13,563 nucleotides of DNA from Caulobacteraceae bacterium (GTDB lineage: Bacteria; Pseudomonadota; Alphaproteobacteria; Caulobacterales; Caulobacteraceae). The notes beneath the pieces were generated by a model, which did no database searches, was not told the DNA's origin, and worked only from the letters and a program-made list of their open reading frames with translations. Where the stretch lies: positions 1 through 13,563 of the forward strand of contig CANMXH010000046.1 of assembly GCA_947501315.1 (NCBI GenBank), written 5' to 3'. A program made the translations under genes and the position numbers. Of the stretch, positions 1 through 6,103 are shown one piece after another; positions within the stretch are counted from its first letter, which is position 1; each line of letters starts with the position of its first letter.

Positions 1-52
1 ACCGGCGAGGCTGGCTCCGGGCGCCGGCTCCCCGAAGCCGGCCTTCCGACTT
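1..52. other. Non-coding window edge with a small hairpin
   Basis: This is the 52 bases after the stop codon of the minus-strand FAD-linked dehydrogenase. It holds a 7-bp inverted repeat (GCCGGCT at 23-29, AGCCGGC at 36-42, six-base loop). The hairpin could help end transcription of the dehydrogenase, but no T tract follows it on the minus strand, so a classical intrinsic terminator is not supported. No gene fragment is recognisable here. Confidence 0.3.
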
Positions 53-1459
53 CTAGAACAGCACCGCCGGGTTCATGATCCGGTGCGGGTCGATCGCGAG
101 CCGGACGGCCTGCATGGTGCGGATTTCCAGCGGCGACTTGTAGCGGCGGGCTTCCTCGGTTTTCAGGCGACCGAGGCCGTGTTCGGCGGAGATGGAGCCG
201 TCGTAGCGGGCGACGATGTCGTGGACGATCTGCGAGCCCTGCTCCCAGCGGGCGAGGAAGGCTTTCAGATCACCGCCCAAAGGGCACAGCACGTCATAGT
301 GGATGTTGCCGTCGCCGACGTGGCCGAAGGCGCTGACACGGGCCCCGGGGTGGAAGCGTTCGACGGCGGCGGTCGCCTCCTCGAGGAAGTCGGCGATGCG
401 GGAGAGCGGGACGGAGACATCGTGCTTCCAGCCCCCTCCCTCGGGCCTCTGGGCCGCAGACTGTTCCTCGCGCACCTTCCAGAAGGCGGCGCGCTGGGCG
501 TCGTTCTGGGCGATGGCCGCGTCGTTGATCAGGCCGGTCTCGAAGGCGTGGCTCAGCAGCCGTTCCATGGCTGAATCGGCGGCGCCGGGCTCGCCCGAGA
601 CCAGTTCGATCAGGACATACCAGGGCGGGGTCGAATCCAGCGGCTCGCGCGTGTCGGGGATGTTGCGCAGCACGAACGCCATGCCGATGCGTTTCATCAG
701 CTCAAAGGCCTCGACCCCGCCGCCGGTCTCGGCCTTGGCACGGGCCAGCAGTTCGATGGCGGCGGCAGGCGCGTCGAGGCCGACCATGGCCGTGGCCCGG
801 CTGCGCATGACGGGGAACAGTTTCAGGGTCGCGGCGGTGACCACACCCAGGGTGCCCTCAGCCCCGATGAGCAGCTGTTTCAGGTCATAGCCGGTGTTGT
901 CCTTGCGCAGCCGTTTGAGGCCGTTGAAGACCTCGCCGTCCGGCATCACCGCCTCAATACCCAGCACCAGATCGCGCATCATGCCGTAGCGGAGCACCGC
1001 CGTGCCGCCGGCATTGGTCGAGATGACGCCGCCGATGGTGGCCGTGCCCTCGGCCGCGAGGCTGAGCGGAAACAGACGGTCGGCGGCCGTGGCGGCCTGT
1101 TGCGCCTCCAGCAGGGTGATCCCGGCCTCGACGGTCATGGCGTCGTCCAGTGGGGTCACGTCACGTACGGCGCGCAGCTTTCGGGTCGAAAGCAGGACCT
1201 CGCCATGGGGAATCTGGCCGCCGACGAGGCCGGTGTCGCCGCCCTGGGGCACGATGGCGATGCGATGTTCGGCGCAAACGCGGACGGCGGCAGCCACCTG
1301 GGCGGTCGAACGCGGCGTCAGCATCAGCGCCGTATGGCCCTGCCAGCGATTGCGCCACTCCGTCAGCCAGGGCGCGATCGCGGCCGGATCGTCGGTCCAG
1401 CCGCCGTCGCCGAGGACGGATTTCAGGGCGGCGAGGGCGGCAGGCGAAGCAGCGGTCAT
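53..1459 (-). CDS. FAD-linked 2-hydroxyacid dehydrogenase (D-2-hydroxyglutarate / D-lactate dehydrogenase-like)
   Basis: This 468-residue protein belongs to the vanillyl-alcohol-oxidase flavoprotein family (GlcD / D-2-hydroxyglutarate dehydrogenase / D-lactate dehydrogenase branch), which oxidises a D-2-hydroxyacid to the 2-keto acid. The N-terminal FAD-binding PCMH domain is seen in PQGGDTGLVGG (residues 71-81), GTATIGGVISTNAGG (138-152) and LIGAEGTLGVVT (197-208). The C-terminal FAD-oxidase domain carries GDGNIH (382-387), EHGLG (426-430) and DPHRIMNP near the end, all family hallmarks. The length is normal and the gene looks intact. The ATG has an AAGG about five bases upstream. It diverges from the NUDIX gene across 56 bases. 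The substrate cannot be read from sequence: D-2-hydroxyglutarate, D-lactate and glycolate are all possible. The absence of GlcE/GlcF partners nearby argues against the three-subunit glycolate oxidase. Confidence 0.88.
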   Translation of the reverse strand: MTAASPAALAALKSVLGDGGWTDDPAAIAPWLTEWRNRWQGHTALMLTPRSTAQVAAAVRVCAEHRIAIVPQGGDTGLVGGQIPHGEVLLSTRKLRAVRDVTPLDDAMTVEAGITLLEAQQAATAADRLFPLSLAAEGTATIGGVISTNAGGTAVLRYGMMRDLVLGIEAVMPDGEVFNGLKRLRKDNTGYDLKQLLIGAEGTLGVVTAATLKLFPVMRSRATAMVGLDAPAAAIELLARAKAETGGGVEAFELMKRIGMAFVLRNIPDTREPLDSTPPWYVLIELVSGEPGAADSAMERLLSHAFETGLINDAAIAQNDAQRAAFWKVREEQSAAQRPEGGGWKHDVSVPLSRIADFLEEATAAVERFHPGARVSAFGHVGDGNIHYDVLCPLGGDLKAFLARWEQGSQIVHDIVARYDGSISAEHGLGRLKTEEARRYKSPLEIRTMQAVRLAIDPHRIMNPAVLF

Positions 1460-1515
1460 GCACGCCTTGTCTCAAAGTCATGGACGCGGCGAAAGGGCCA
1501 AGCCACGGTTGTCGG

Positions 1516-1926
1516 ATGACCGGTCCCCTCCCCACCCCCGTCCCCGCCGTCGGCGTCGTCTGTCTGCGCGGCGATTCGGTGCTGCTGATCCGGCGCGGCA
1601 CGCCGCCGCGTCTGGGCGAATGGAGCCTGCCCGGCGGCCGGATAGAACCCGGTGAACGGGCGGTAGACGCCGCCCTGCGGGAACTGCGCGAAGAGACCGG
1701 GGTCGAGGCTGAGATCACCGGCCTGATCGACGTCGTCGACGGGCTCTTTCCTGAGGCGGGCCGCCACTATGTCCTGATCGATTATGCCGCGCGGTGGGTG
1801 TCGGGCGAGCCGGTTGCGGGGGACGACGCCCTTGAGGGCCGGTTCGTGGCACTGGATGAGATCGAGAGCCTGATCGAATGGTCTGAGACCCGTCGCATCA
1901 TCCGGCTGGCCGCCGCCGGTCGCTGA
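1516..1926 (+). CDS. NUDIX hydrolase
   Basis: This 136-residue single-domain NUDIX protein hydrolyses a nucleoside diphosphate linked to another moiety, using a divalent metal. The complete NUDIX box (GX5EX7REUXEEXGU) runs from G41 to V63, with the catalytic R55-E56 and E59-E60 pairs in REL-REE. The preceding WSLPGG turn is typical. The substrate is not determined; ADP-ribose or MutT-like 8-oxo-dGTP activity is possible. No clear Shine-Dalgarno precedes ATG 1516. An in-frame ATG at 1480 would add 12 residues that do not look family-like, so 1516 is preferred with moderate certainty. A hairpin begins directly after the stop codon. Confidence 0.85.
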   Translation: MTGPLPTPVPAVGVVCLRGDSVLLIRRGTPPRLGEWSLPGGRIEPGERAVDAALRELREETGVEAEITGLIDVVDGLFPEAGRHYVLIDYAARWVSGEPVAGDDALEGRFVALDEIESLIEWSETRRIIRLAAAGR

Positions 1927-1958
1927 CCGGCAAGGATGACGCGGTTGTCATCGGCCGG
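1927..1958 (+). terminator. Possible terminator-like hairpin after the NUDIX gene
   Basis: An inverted repeat starts at the first base after the NUDIX stop codon. The inner arms are perfect (GATGAC at 1935-1940, GTCATC at 1947-1952, six-base loop). The outer arms CCGGC (1927-1931) and GCCGG (1954-1958) add five more pairs across a small asymmetric internal loop. No T run follows, so it may be a weak or Rho-assisted terminator, or a transcript-stabilising hairpin. Confidence 0.35.
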
Positions 1959-1997
1959 GCGACCGGTTTCTGTGGCGTGCTGGTCACAGGGTGCTAA

Positions 1998-2015
1998 CCT
2001 GTCGGGGACAGGGAG
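1998..2015 (+). promoter_or_regulatory. Hairpin overlapping the qmcA ribosome binding site
   Basis: CCTGTC (1998-2003) and GACAGG (2007-2012) form a perfect 6-bp stem with a GGG loop. The 3' arm shares bases with the GGGAG Shine-Dalgarno (2011-2015) of qmcA, 11 bases before its ATG. If formed in the mRNA, the stem would partly hide the ribosome binding site. The pairing is seen in the sequence; a regulatory role is inference. Confidence 0.3.
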
Positions 2016-2026
2016 ATATCAGGAAA

Positions 2027-3037
2027 ATGTCGGTTCTATTCACGGCTGCATTGGTGGCACTGGCCTTCGTGCTGCTGTTCAGCGTGGTCAAGATCGTGCC
2101 CCAGGGGCGCGAGATGACGGTCGAGCGATTCGGCAAATACACCCGGACCCTCGCGCCCGGCATCAGCATCCTGACGCCCTTCGTCGAGCGGATCGGCCGC
2201 CGCATGAATATGATGGAGCAGGTCCTGGACGTGCCCCAGCAGGAGGTCATCACCAAGGACAATGCCATGGTGAAGGTCGATGCCATCGTCTTCATACAGG
2301 TGATGGAGGCCTCGGCCGCCGCCTACCGGATCGAGAACCTGCCCTATGCCATCACCCAGCTGTGCTCGACCAATCTGCGCACCGTGGTCGGCTCGATGGA
2401 GCTGGACGAGGTCCTGTTCCAGCGCGACTCGATCAACTCGCGCCTGCTGACCGTGATCGATGCGGCGACCGAGCCCTGGGGCGTGAAGGTCAACCGGATC
2501 GAGATCAAGGACCTGACCCCGCCCGCCGACATCACCAACGCCATGGCGCGCCAGATGAAGGCCGAGCGCGAACGCCGCGCCGTCATCACCGAGGCCGACG
2601 GCGAGAAACAGGCCGCCATCGCCCGCGCCGAGGGGGCCAAACAGGCCGCTATTCTGGAAGCCGAGGGCCGCCGCGAGGCCGCCTTCCGCGACGCCGAGGC
2701 CCGCGAGCGCGAAGCCGAGGCCGAGGCCAAGGCGACCGCCATGGTGTCCCAGGCCATCGCGGCCGGCGACGTCAATGCCATCAACTATTTCGTGGCCCAG
2801 AAATACGTCGAGGCCTTCGCCGAACTGGCCCGCAATCCGACGGCCAAGACCGTCATCGTCCCGGCCGAGATGTCCGGCCTCGTGGGCACCATCGCCGGTC
2901 TGGGCGAGCTGGTCGGTCTGGCGAAGGAGCAGCAACAGGGCCGCAGCGACGTCCGTCGCGACGCCCCGCCGTCGGCACCCGCGCCGGCCCGTGTAACCCC
3001 GCCCCGCCCGCCCCGCCCCTCCGTTCCGAGCACCTGA
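2027..3037 (+). CDS. qmcA: SPFH/band 7 membrane protein, QmcA family
   Basis: This 336-residue stomatin/prohibitin-type protein is anchored by one N-terminal membrane segment (about residues 4-21) and forms oligomeric membrane microdomain scaffolds. Very characteristic QmcA stretches are present: KIVPQG then TVERFGKYTRTL, MNMMEQVLDVPQQEVITKDN, STNLRTVVGSMELDE, QRDSINSRLL, and INYFVAQKYVEAF. The SPFH domain is followed by an Ala/Glu/Arg-rich coiled coil (about 180-250) and a proline-rich tail that is longer than in E. coli QmcA. ATG 2027 is chosen because GGGAG lies 11 bases upstream and the membrane segment follows at once. An in-frame ATG at 1991 would add 12 unrelated residues. The NfeD-like gene starts three bases after the stop, which implies one operon. 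Confidence 0.92.
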   Translation: MSVLFTAALVALAFVLLFSVVKIVPQGREMTVERFGKYTRTLAPGISILTPFVERIGRRMNMMEQVLDVPQQEVITKDNAMVKVDAIVFIQVMEASAAAYRIENLPYAITQLCSTNLRTVVGSMELDEVLFQRDSINSRLLTVIDAATEPWGVKVNRIEIKDLTPPADITNAMARQMKAERERRAVITEADGEKQAAIARAEGAKQAAILEAEGRREAAFRDAEAREREAEAEAKATAMVSQAIAAGDVNAINYFVAQKYVEAFAELARNPTAKTVIVPAEMSGLVGTIAGLGELVGLAKEQQQGRSDVRRDAPPSAPAPARVTPPRPPRPSVPST

Positions 3038-3040
3038 TCC

Positions 3041-3499
3041 ATGGAAGCCCTGACTGACCTGCACGCGGCCCAGCCCTTCTGGATCTGGCTCGCCCTGGGC
3101 GTGCTGCTACTGGCGGTCGAAGCGGCCTTTTCGACCGAATGGCTGCTGTGGCCGGCAGTCTCGGCCGGGGTCGTGGCCGTGGTCACTGCCCTCAACGTTC
3201 AGCTGGGCTTCGCCGGAGAGGTGGCGCTGTTCGCCGCCCTGACCTTGGCCGCAACCCTGCTGTCGCGACGGCTGATCCAGCAGGTCAATCCATCGGATGC
3301 GCCGGACATCAACGCCCGCGACACCCGTCTGATCGGCCAGCGGGCCCAGGTGGTCCAGGCCTTCGTCGACGGTCGTGGCCGGGTCTTCGTCTCGGGTGCT
3401 GAATGGGTCGCCGAGATCGAGGGCGCGACCCCCGCAGAGGGCGACAGCGTGATCGTCGAGGGGATGGACGGACCGAAGCTGAAGGTGCGGGCGGCCTAA
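3041..3499 (+). CDS. NfeD-like integral membrane protein
   Basis: This 152-residue protein has the short NfeD layout: hydrophobic helices at about residues 12-30, 32-50 and 55-75, then a soluble C-terminal OB-fold domain (about 88-150) beginning LIGQRAQVVQAF and containing GRVFVSG and EGDSVIVEG. NfeD proteins are encoded beside SPFH proteins and are thought to assist them in the membrane; the E. coli QmcA partner YbbK has the same size and layout. The gene lies three bases after qmcA, so translational coupling is likely. Its stop codon overlaps the 3' end of convergent rnhA by four bases. The biochemical role of the family is poorly defined. Confidence 0.88.
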   Translation: MEALTDLHAAQPFWIWLALGVLLLAVEAAFSTEWLLWPAVSAGVVAVVTALNVQLGFAGEVALFAALTLAATLLSRRLIQQVNPSDAPDINARDTRLIGQRAQVVQAFVDGRGRVFVSGAEWVAEIEGATPAEGDSVIVEGMDGPKLKVRAA

Positions 3500-3939
3500 C
3501 CGGCCCGCATTTCCTCGATCCCCCGGTTGGCCAGCTGGTCGGCGCGTTCGTTCAGCTCATGGCCGGCGTGGCCCTTGACCCAGTGCCATTTGACCTCGTG
3601 ACGCGCACGGGCGGCGTCGAGGCGTTTCCACAGGTCCTCGTTCTTGACCGGCTTCTTCTCGGCCGTCTTCCAGCCGCGCGCCTTCCAAGGCCCGATCCAT
3701 TTGGTGATGCCGTCCATGACGTAGCGGCTGTCGGTGTGCAGATCGACACGGCACGGCCGGGTCAGGGCCTCGAGCGCGCGGATCGCGCCCATCAGCTCCA
3801 TGCGGTTGTTGGTGGTCAGGGGCTCGCCGCCGCATAGCTCCTTCTCGTGACCGCCGCCGGTCTGGAGGATGGCACCCCAGCCGCCGGGGCCGGGATTGCC
3901 CTTGCAGGCACCGTCGGTGTGGATGATCACGTGACTCAT
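3496..3939 (-). CDS. rnhA: Ribonuclease HI
   Basis: This 147-residue cytoplasmic enzyme cuts the RNA strand of RNA-DNA hybrids during replication, primer removal and R-loop clearance. All catalytic residues are visible: D9 (HTDGACKGNPGPGGWG), E48 (TTNNRMEL), D70 (LHTDSRYV), H124 (KGHAGHELNERAD) and D134. The basic-protrusion region (TKWIGPWKARGWKT) is also present, as in E. coli RNase HI. The length is typical. A strong AGGAGG (3945-3950 read on the minus strand) lies five bases before the ATG. The gene diverges from tatA and its 3' end overlaps the end of the NfeD-like gene by four bases, leaving no room for a terminator between these convergent genes. Confidence 0.97.
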   Translation of the reverse strand: MSHVIIHTDGACKGNPGPGGWGAILQTGGGHEKELCGGEPLTTNNRMELMGAIRALEALTRPCRVDLHTDSRYVMDGITKWIGPWKARGWKTAEKKPVKNEDLWKRLDAARARHEVKWHWVKGHAGHELNERADQLANRGIEEMRAG

Positions 3940-4008
3940 GCGCGCCTCCTAACAGGTTCACTTGGCGTCGCGCCACCGAACCGCCTATATGCGTTGCAAG
4001 TGTTTGAA

Positions 4009-4027
4009 CGGGCCGCGCACCGGCCCG
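4009..4027 (+). promoter_or_regulatory. Hairpin in the rnhA-tatA divergent region
   Basis: The 104 bases between rnhA and tatA hold two perfect inverted repeats: TGGCG/CGCCA at 3963-3975 (three-base loop) and CGGGCC/GGCCCG at 4009-4014 and 4022-4027 (seven-base loop). The second sits just before the GGAGA ribosome binding site of tatA (4033-4037), so it would lie in the tatA leader. I cannot assign promoter boxes with confidence. In DNA this GC-rich, short inverted repeats also arise by chance. Confidence 0.25.
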
Positions 4028-4043
4028 AACGTGGAGACGGTTC

Positions 4044-4262
4044 GTGGGTACTATGAGCATCTGGCACTGGGCCCTGGTCGCCATTGTCGCCCTGCTGCTG
4101 TTCGGCGGGCGCGGCAAGCTGTCGGGCCTGATGGGCGACGCGGCCAAGGGCATCAAGGCGTTCAAGGACGGCCTGAAGGACTCGGATTCGGACAAGCCGT
4201 CGGACGAGCGCGCGGGTGCCCTGCCCCGCACCAACGCCGAAAAAGAAGATCTGAAATCGTAA
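4044..4262 (+). CDS. tatA: Sec-independent protein translocase subunit TatA
   Basis: TatA forms the channel element of the twin-arginine translocase, which moves folded proteins across the inner membrane. The 72-residue product has the classic layout: a short N-terminal membrane helix (about residues 5-21, SIWHWALVAIVALLLFGG), the FGG hinge, an amphipathic helix (GKLSGLMGDAAKGIKAFKDGLKD) and a charged tail. I prefer the GTG start at 4044, giving MGTMSIWHW: GGAG (4033-4036) lies seven bases before it, and TatA proteins usually begin MG-x-x-SIW. ATG 4053 would shorten the protein by three residues and put the ribosome binding site about 16 bases away. This is the first gene of tatABC; tatB follows after 29 bases. 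Confidence 0.93.
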   Translation: MGTMSIWHWALVAIVALLLFGGRGKLSGLMGDAAKGIKAFKDGLKDSDSDKPSDERAGALPRTNAEKEDLKS

Positions 4263-4291
4263 GCCCCGCATTGACGTCGGAGACCTGACGC

Positions 4292-4804
4292 ATGGGTGGC
4301 CTCGCCCCCGGTATCGGCGGCCTTGAAATCCTCGTGATCGGCATCGTGGCCCTGCTTGTGGTGGGGCCAAGGGATTTGCCGTTGCTGATGCGCAAGATCG
4401 GCAAGGTGATGGCCCGCGCGCGGTCCATGGCCAATGAATTCCGCTCGAGCTTCGACGAGATGGCGCGCCAGTCCGAGCTGGACGAGCTGCGCAAGGAGGT
4501 GCAAGCGCTTCGGACCGGTCAGGGCATGGTCCCGCTGGGGGCCGAGGCCGACTCAGCCTTTCGTGAAATCCGCGACGACCTGAACCGGCCGGTGGACGAA
4601 CCCGTCATGCTGGCTGCGCCGGACGAATGGCCCGACAGCCCGCCGGTGATGACACCGCTCGAGCCCCTGCCGGCGGCGTCCCCGAATACCCCGGCGAAGG
4701 CCGCGACCAGATCCCGCAAATCAACGGCGAAAGCGACCGATGCACCGGCGGCCTCTCGCAAGACCGCCAGCGGCAGAGCGCGTTCGAAGAAGGTCGAGCT
4801 GTGA
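4292..4804 (+). CDS. tatB: Sec-independent protein translocase subunit TatB
   Basis: TatB joins TatC to form the receptor for twin-arginine signal peptides. The 170-residue protein has the N-terminal membrane helix with the conserved glutamate and helix end (GLEILVIGIVALLVVGPRDLP, broken here as residues about 10-30), the LLMRKIGK amphipathic helix, and a long polar region with coiled-coil character (DEMARQSELDELRKEVQAL). The tail is low-complexity, rich in Pro, Ala and Lys, as is usual for alphaproteobacterial TatB. GGAG (4279-4282) lies about nine bases before the ATG. The TGA stop overlaps the GTG start of tatC (GTGA at 4801-4804), which indicates translational coupling. Confidence 0.93.
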   Translation: MGGLAPGIGGLEILVIGIVALLVVGPRDLPLLMRKIGKVMARARSMANEFRSSFDEMARQSELDELRKEVQALRTGQGMVPLGAEADSAFREIRDDLNRPVDEPVMLAAPDEWPDSPPVMTPLEPLPAASPNTPAKAATRSRKSTAKATDAPAASRKTASGRARSKKVEL

Positions 4805-5685
4805 GCCGGCACGAGGCCGACGAGGCCGAGATCGAGGCGTCACGCGCGCCTCTGATGGATCATCTGATCGAGCTGCGCGGACGACTGGTGATCTGCGTGG
4901 TCGCCTTCATCCTCGCCTTCTTCCTCTGTTTCGCCTTCGCCGAGCCGCTCTACATTTTCCTCGTGAAGCCGTTTGCGGCAGCCGCGGCCTTTCACCAGTC
5001 GGTGGGTGCCCACGGCCACGTTTCGCCACTGGACCTGATCATGGGCACGGCCGGGCTGATCCCCCTGCCCGGCGTCGACGGCCAGACGGTCAATCTGATC
5101 TACACAGCGCCGCTGGAAATCCTGTTCACCAAGATGAAGCTCGCCGGTTTCGGGGCCATCGTCCTGGCCTTCCCGGTCCTGGCCTGGCAGCTGTACCGTT
5201 TCGTGGCCCCGGGCCTGTACAAGAACGAAAAGGGGGCCTTCCTGCCCTTCCTGCTGGCCGCGCCCCTGCTGTTCACCCTCGGTGCGGCCCTGGTCTATTT
5301 CGTCATGCTGCCCTTCGTCATGTGGTTCTCCCTGAGCCAGCAGATCACCGGTGGCGGCGTCTCGGCGGCCCTGCTGCCCAAGGTGTCCGACTATCTGAAC
5401 CTGGTCACCGCCCTGATCCTCGCCTTCGGCCTGTGCTTCCAGCTGCCGGTGGTGATGACCCTGCTGGGTCTGGCCGGCATCGTCTCGTCAAAGGTCATGG
5501 CCGAAGGCCGTCGCTACGCCATCATGGCCGTGGTCGTGGTTGCGGCTGTCGTCACCCCGCCCGATCCGATCAGCCAGATCATGCTCGCCATACCCCTGGT
5601 GCTGCTCTACGAAATCTCGATCTGGTGCGTGCGGCTGATCGAGCTGCGGCGCAGGAAGGCGGATGCGGCCGAGGGTCTCGCCTGA
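4801..5685 (+). CDS. tatC: Sec-independent protein translocase subunit TatC
   Basis: TatC is the multi-spanning core of the Tat translocase and recognises the twin-arginine motif. The 294-residue protein has six expected membrane helices and strong signatures: MDHLIELRGRL (19-29), YTAPLE (101-106), FVAPGLYKNEK (134-144, where E143 matches the key Glu103 of E. coli) and VTPPDPISQ (251-259). The GTG at 4801 overlaps the tatB stop by four bases and is preferred; the next start, ATG 4855 at MDHLIEL, would remove a plausible acidic cytoplasmic N-terminus. The first periplasmic loop (about residues 58-102) appears roughly 28 residues longer than in E. coli TatC, which explains the greater overall length. 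The gene order tatA-tatB-tatC is canonical. Confidence 0.95.
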   Translation: MSRHEADEAEIEASRAPLMDHLIELRGRLVICVVAFILAFFLCFAFAEPLYIFLVKPFAAAAAFHQSVGAHGHVSPLDLIMGTAGLIPLPGVDGQTVNLIYTAPLEILFTKMKLAGFGAIVLAFPVLAWQLYRFVAPGLYKNEKGAFLPFLLAAPLLFTLGAALVYFVMLPFVMWFSLSQQITGGGVSAALLPKVSDYLNLVTALILAFGLCFQLPVVMTLLGLAGIVSSKVMAEGRRYAIMAVVVVAAVVTPPDPISQIMLAIPLVLLYEISIWCVRLIELRRRKADAAEGLA

Positions 5686-5753
5686 TCCGGGCCAGCACCG
5701 GAACCTCTGCAGAGCCTGGCCGTTTGCATCGGATTCCCATCAGGAGCCCGACC

Positions 5754-6026
5754 ATGACCACCACCCATCGCCTTGTCGCCATCGCTGCCCTCGGAGCCAT
5801 CGCCTCCGTCAGCGCGGCCTGCACGCCGGCGGACAACACCGCCGACCGCGCCACGGATACGACCATCGTCGAGACCCGCGAAGTGCCCGCCGACCCGATC
5901 GTGATCGAGCGCGAGGTCGCTGTTCCCTCGCCGCCGGTGGTCATCGAGAGCGACCGCCGCAAGGGCGACTCCACGACCGTCCGCGCCGACGCGAATGGCC
6001 TCGAGGTCGAGACGACCGACCGCTAG
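5754..6026 (+). CDS. Small exported protein of unknown function, possible lipoprotein
   Basis: I do not recognise this 90-residue protein. It begins with a clear signal sequence: a basic start (MTTTHR), a hydrophobic core (LVAIAALGAIASV) and a cleavage region SAAC ending at C23. This could be a lipoprotein processing site, although serine rather than Leu or Val at position -3 makes it weak; signal peptidase I cleavage is the alternative. The mature part is polar and acidic, rich in Asp, Thr, Glu and Val, with no further membrane segment, and contains an EREVAVPSPPVVIES stretch. AGGAG (5742-5746) lies seven bases before the ATG, which supports translation. It starts 68 bases after tatC on the same strand and may be cotranscribed. 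It precedes a strong hairpin. Confidence 0.7.
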   Translation: MTTTHRLVAIAALGAIASVSAACTPADNTADRATDTTIVETREVPADPIVIEREVAVPSPPVVIESDRRKGDSTTVRADANGLEVETTDR

Positions 6027-6049
6027 ACCGCGCCCGACACCATGAAAAA

Positions 6050-6077
6050 GGCGCCGGACGGTTTCCCGTCCGGCGCC
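6050..6077. terminator. Bidirectional intrinsic terminator between the exported protein gene and glnA
   Basis: A perfect 12-bp stem (GGCGCCGGACGG at 6050-6061, CCGTCCGGCGCC at 6066-6077) encloses a TTTC loop. Read on the minus strand, the stem is followed at once by TTTTTC (from the A run at 6045-6049), a textbook terminator for the glnB-glnA transcript. On the plus strand it is followed by GTCTTTCG, a weaker T-rich tail that could end transcription from the tat side. It lies between two convergent genes, as expected for a shared terminator. Confidence 0.88.
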
Positions 6078-6103
6078 GTCTTTCGTTCGAGCTCAGCGGC
6101 CGA

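Noticed and set aside
1480..1515. Earlier in-frame ATG for the NUDIX gene
   Set aside because: The added 12 residues do not look like the family and the ribosome binding site is no better; it is kept only as an alternative.
1993..2000. GCTAACCT as a Caulobacter-type -10 element for qmcA
   Set aside because: Only the first half fits the GCTANAWC pattern and no matching -35 was found at 10-14 bases.
2036..3064. A 342-codon minus-strand frame opposite qmcA
   Set aside because: The translation is rich in Gly, Leu, Asp and His, as expected for a mirror image of the Ala/Glu-rich coiled coil; qmcA itself is unmistakable.
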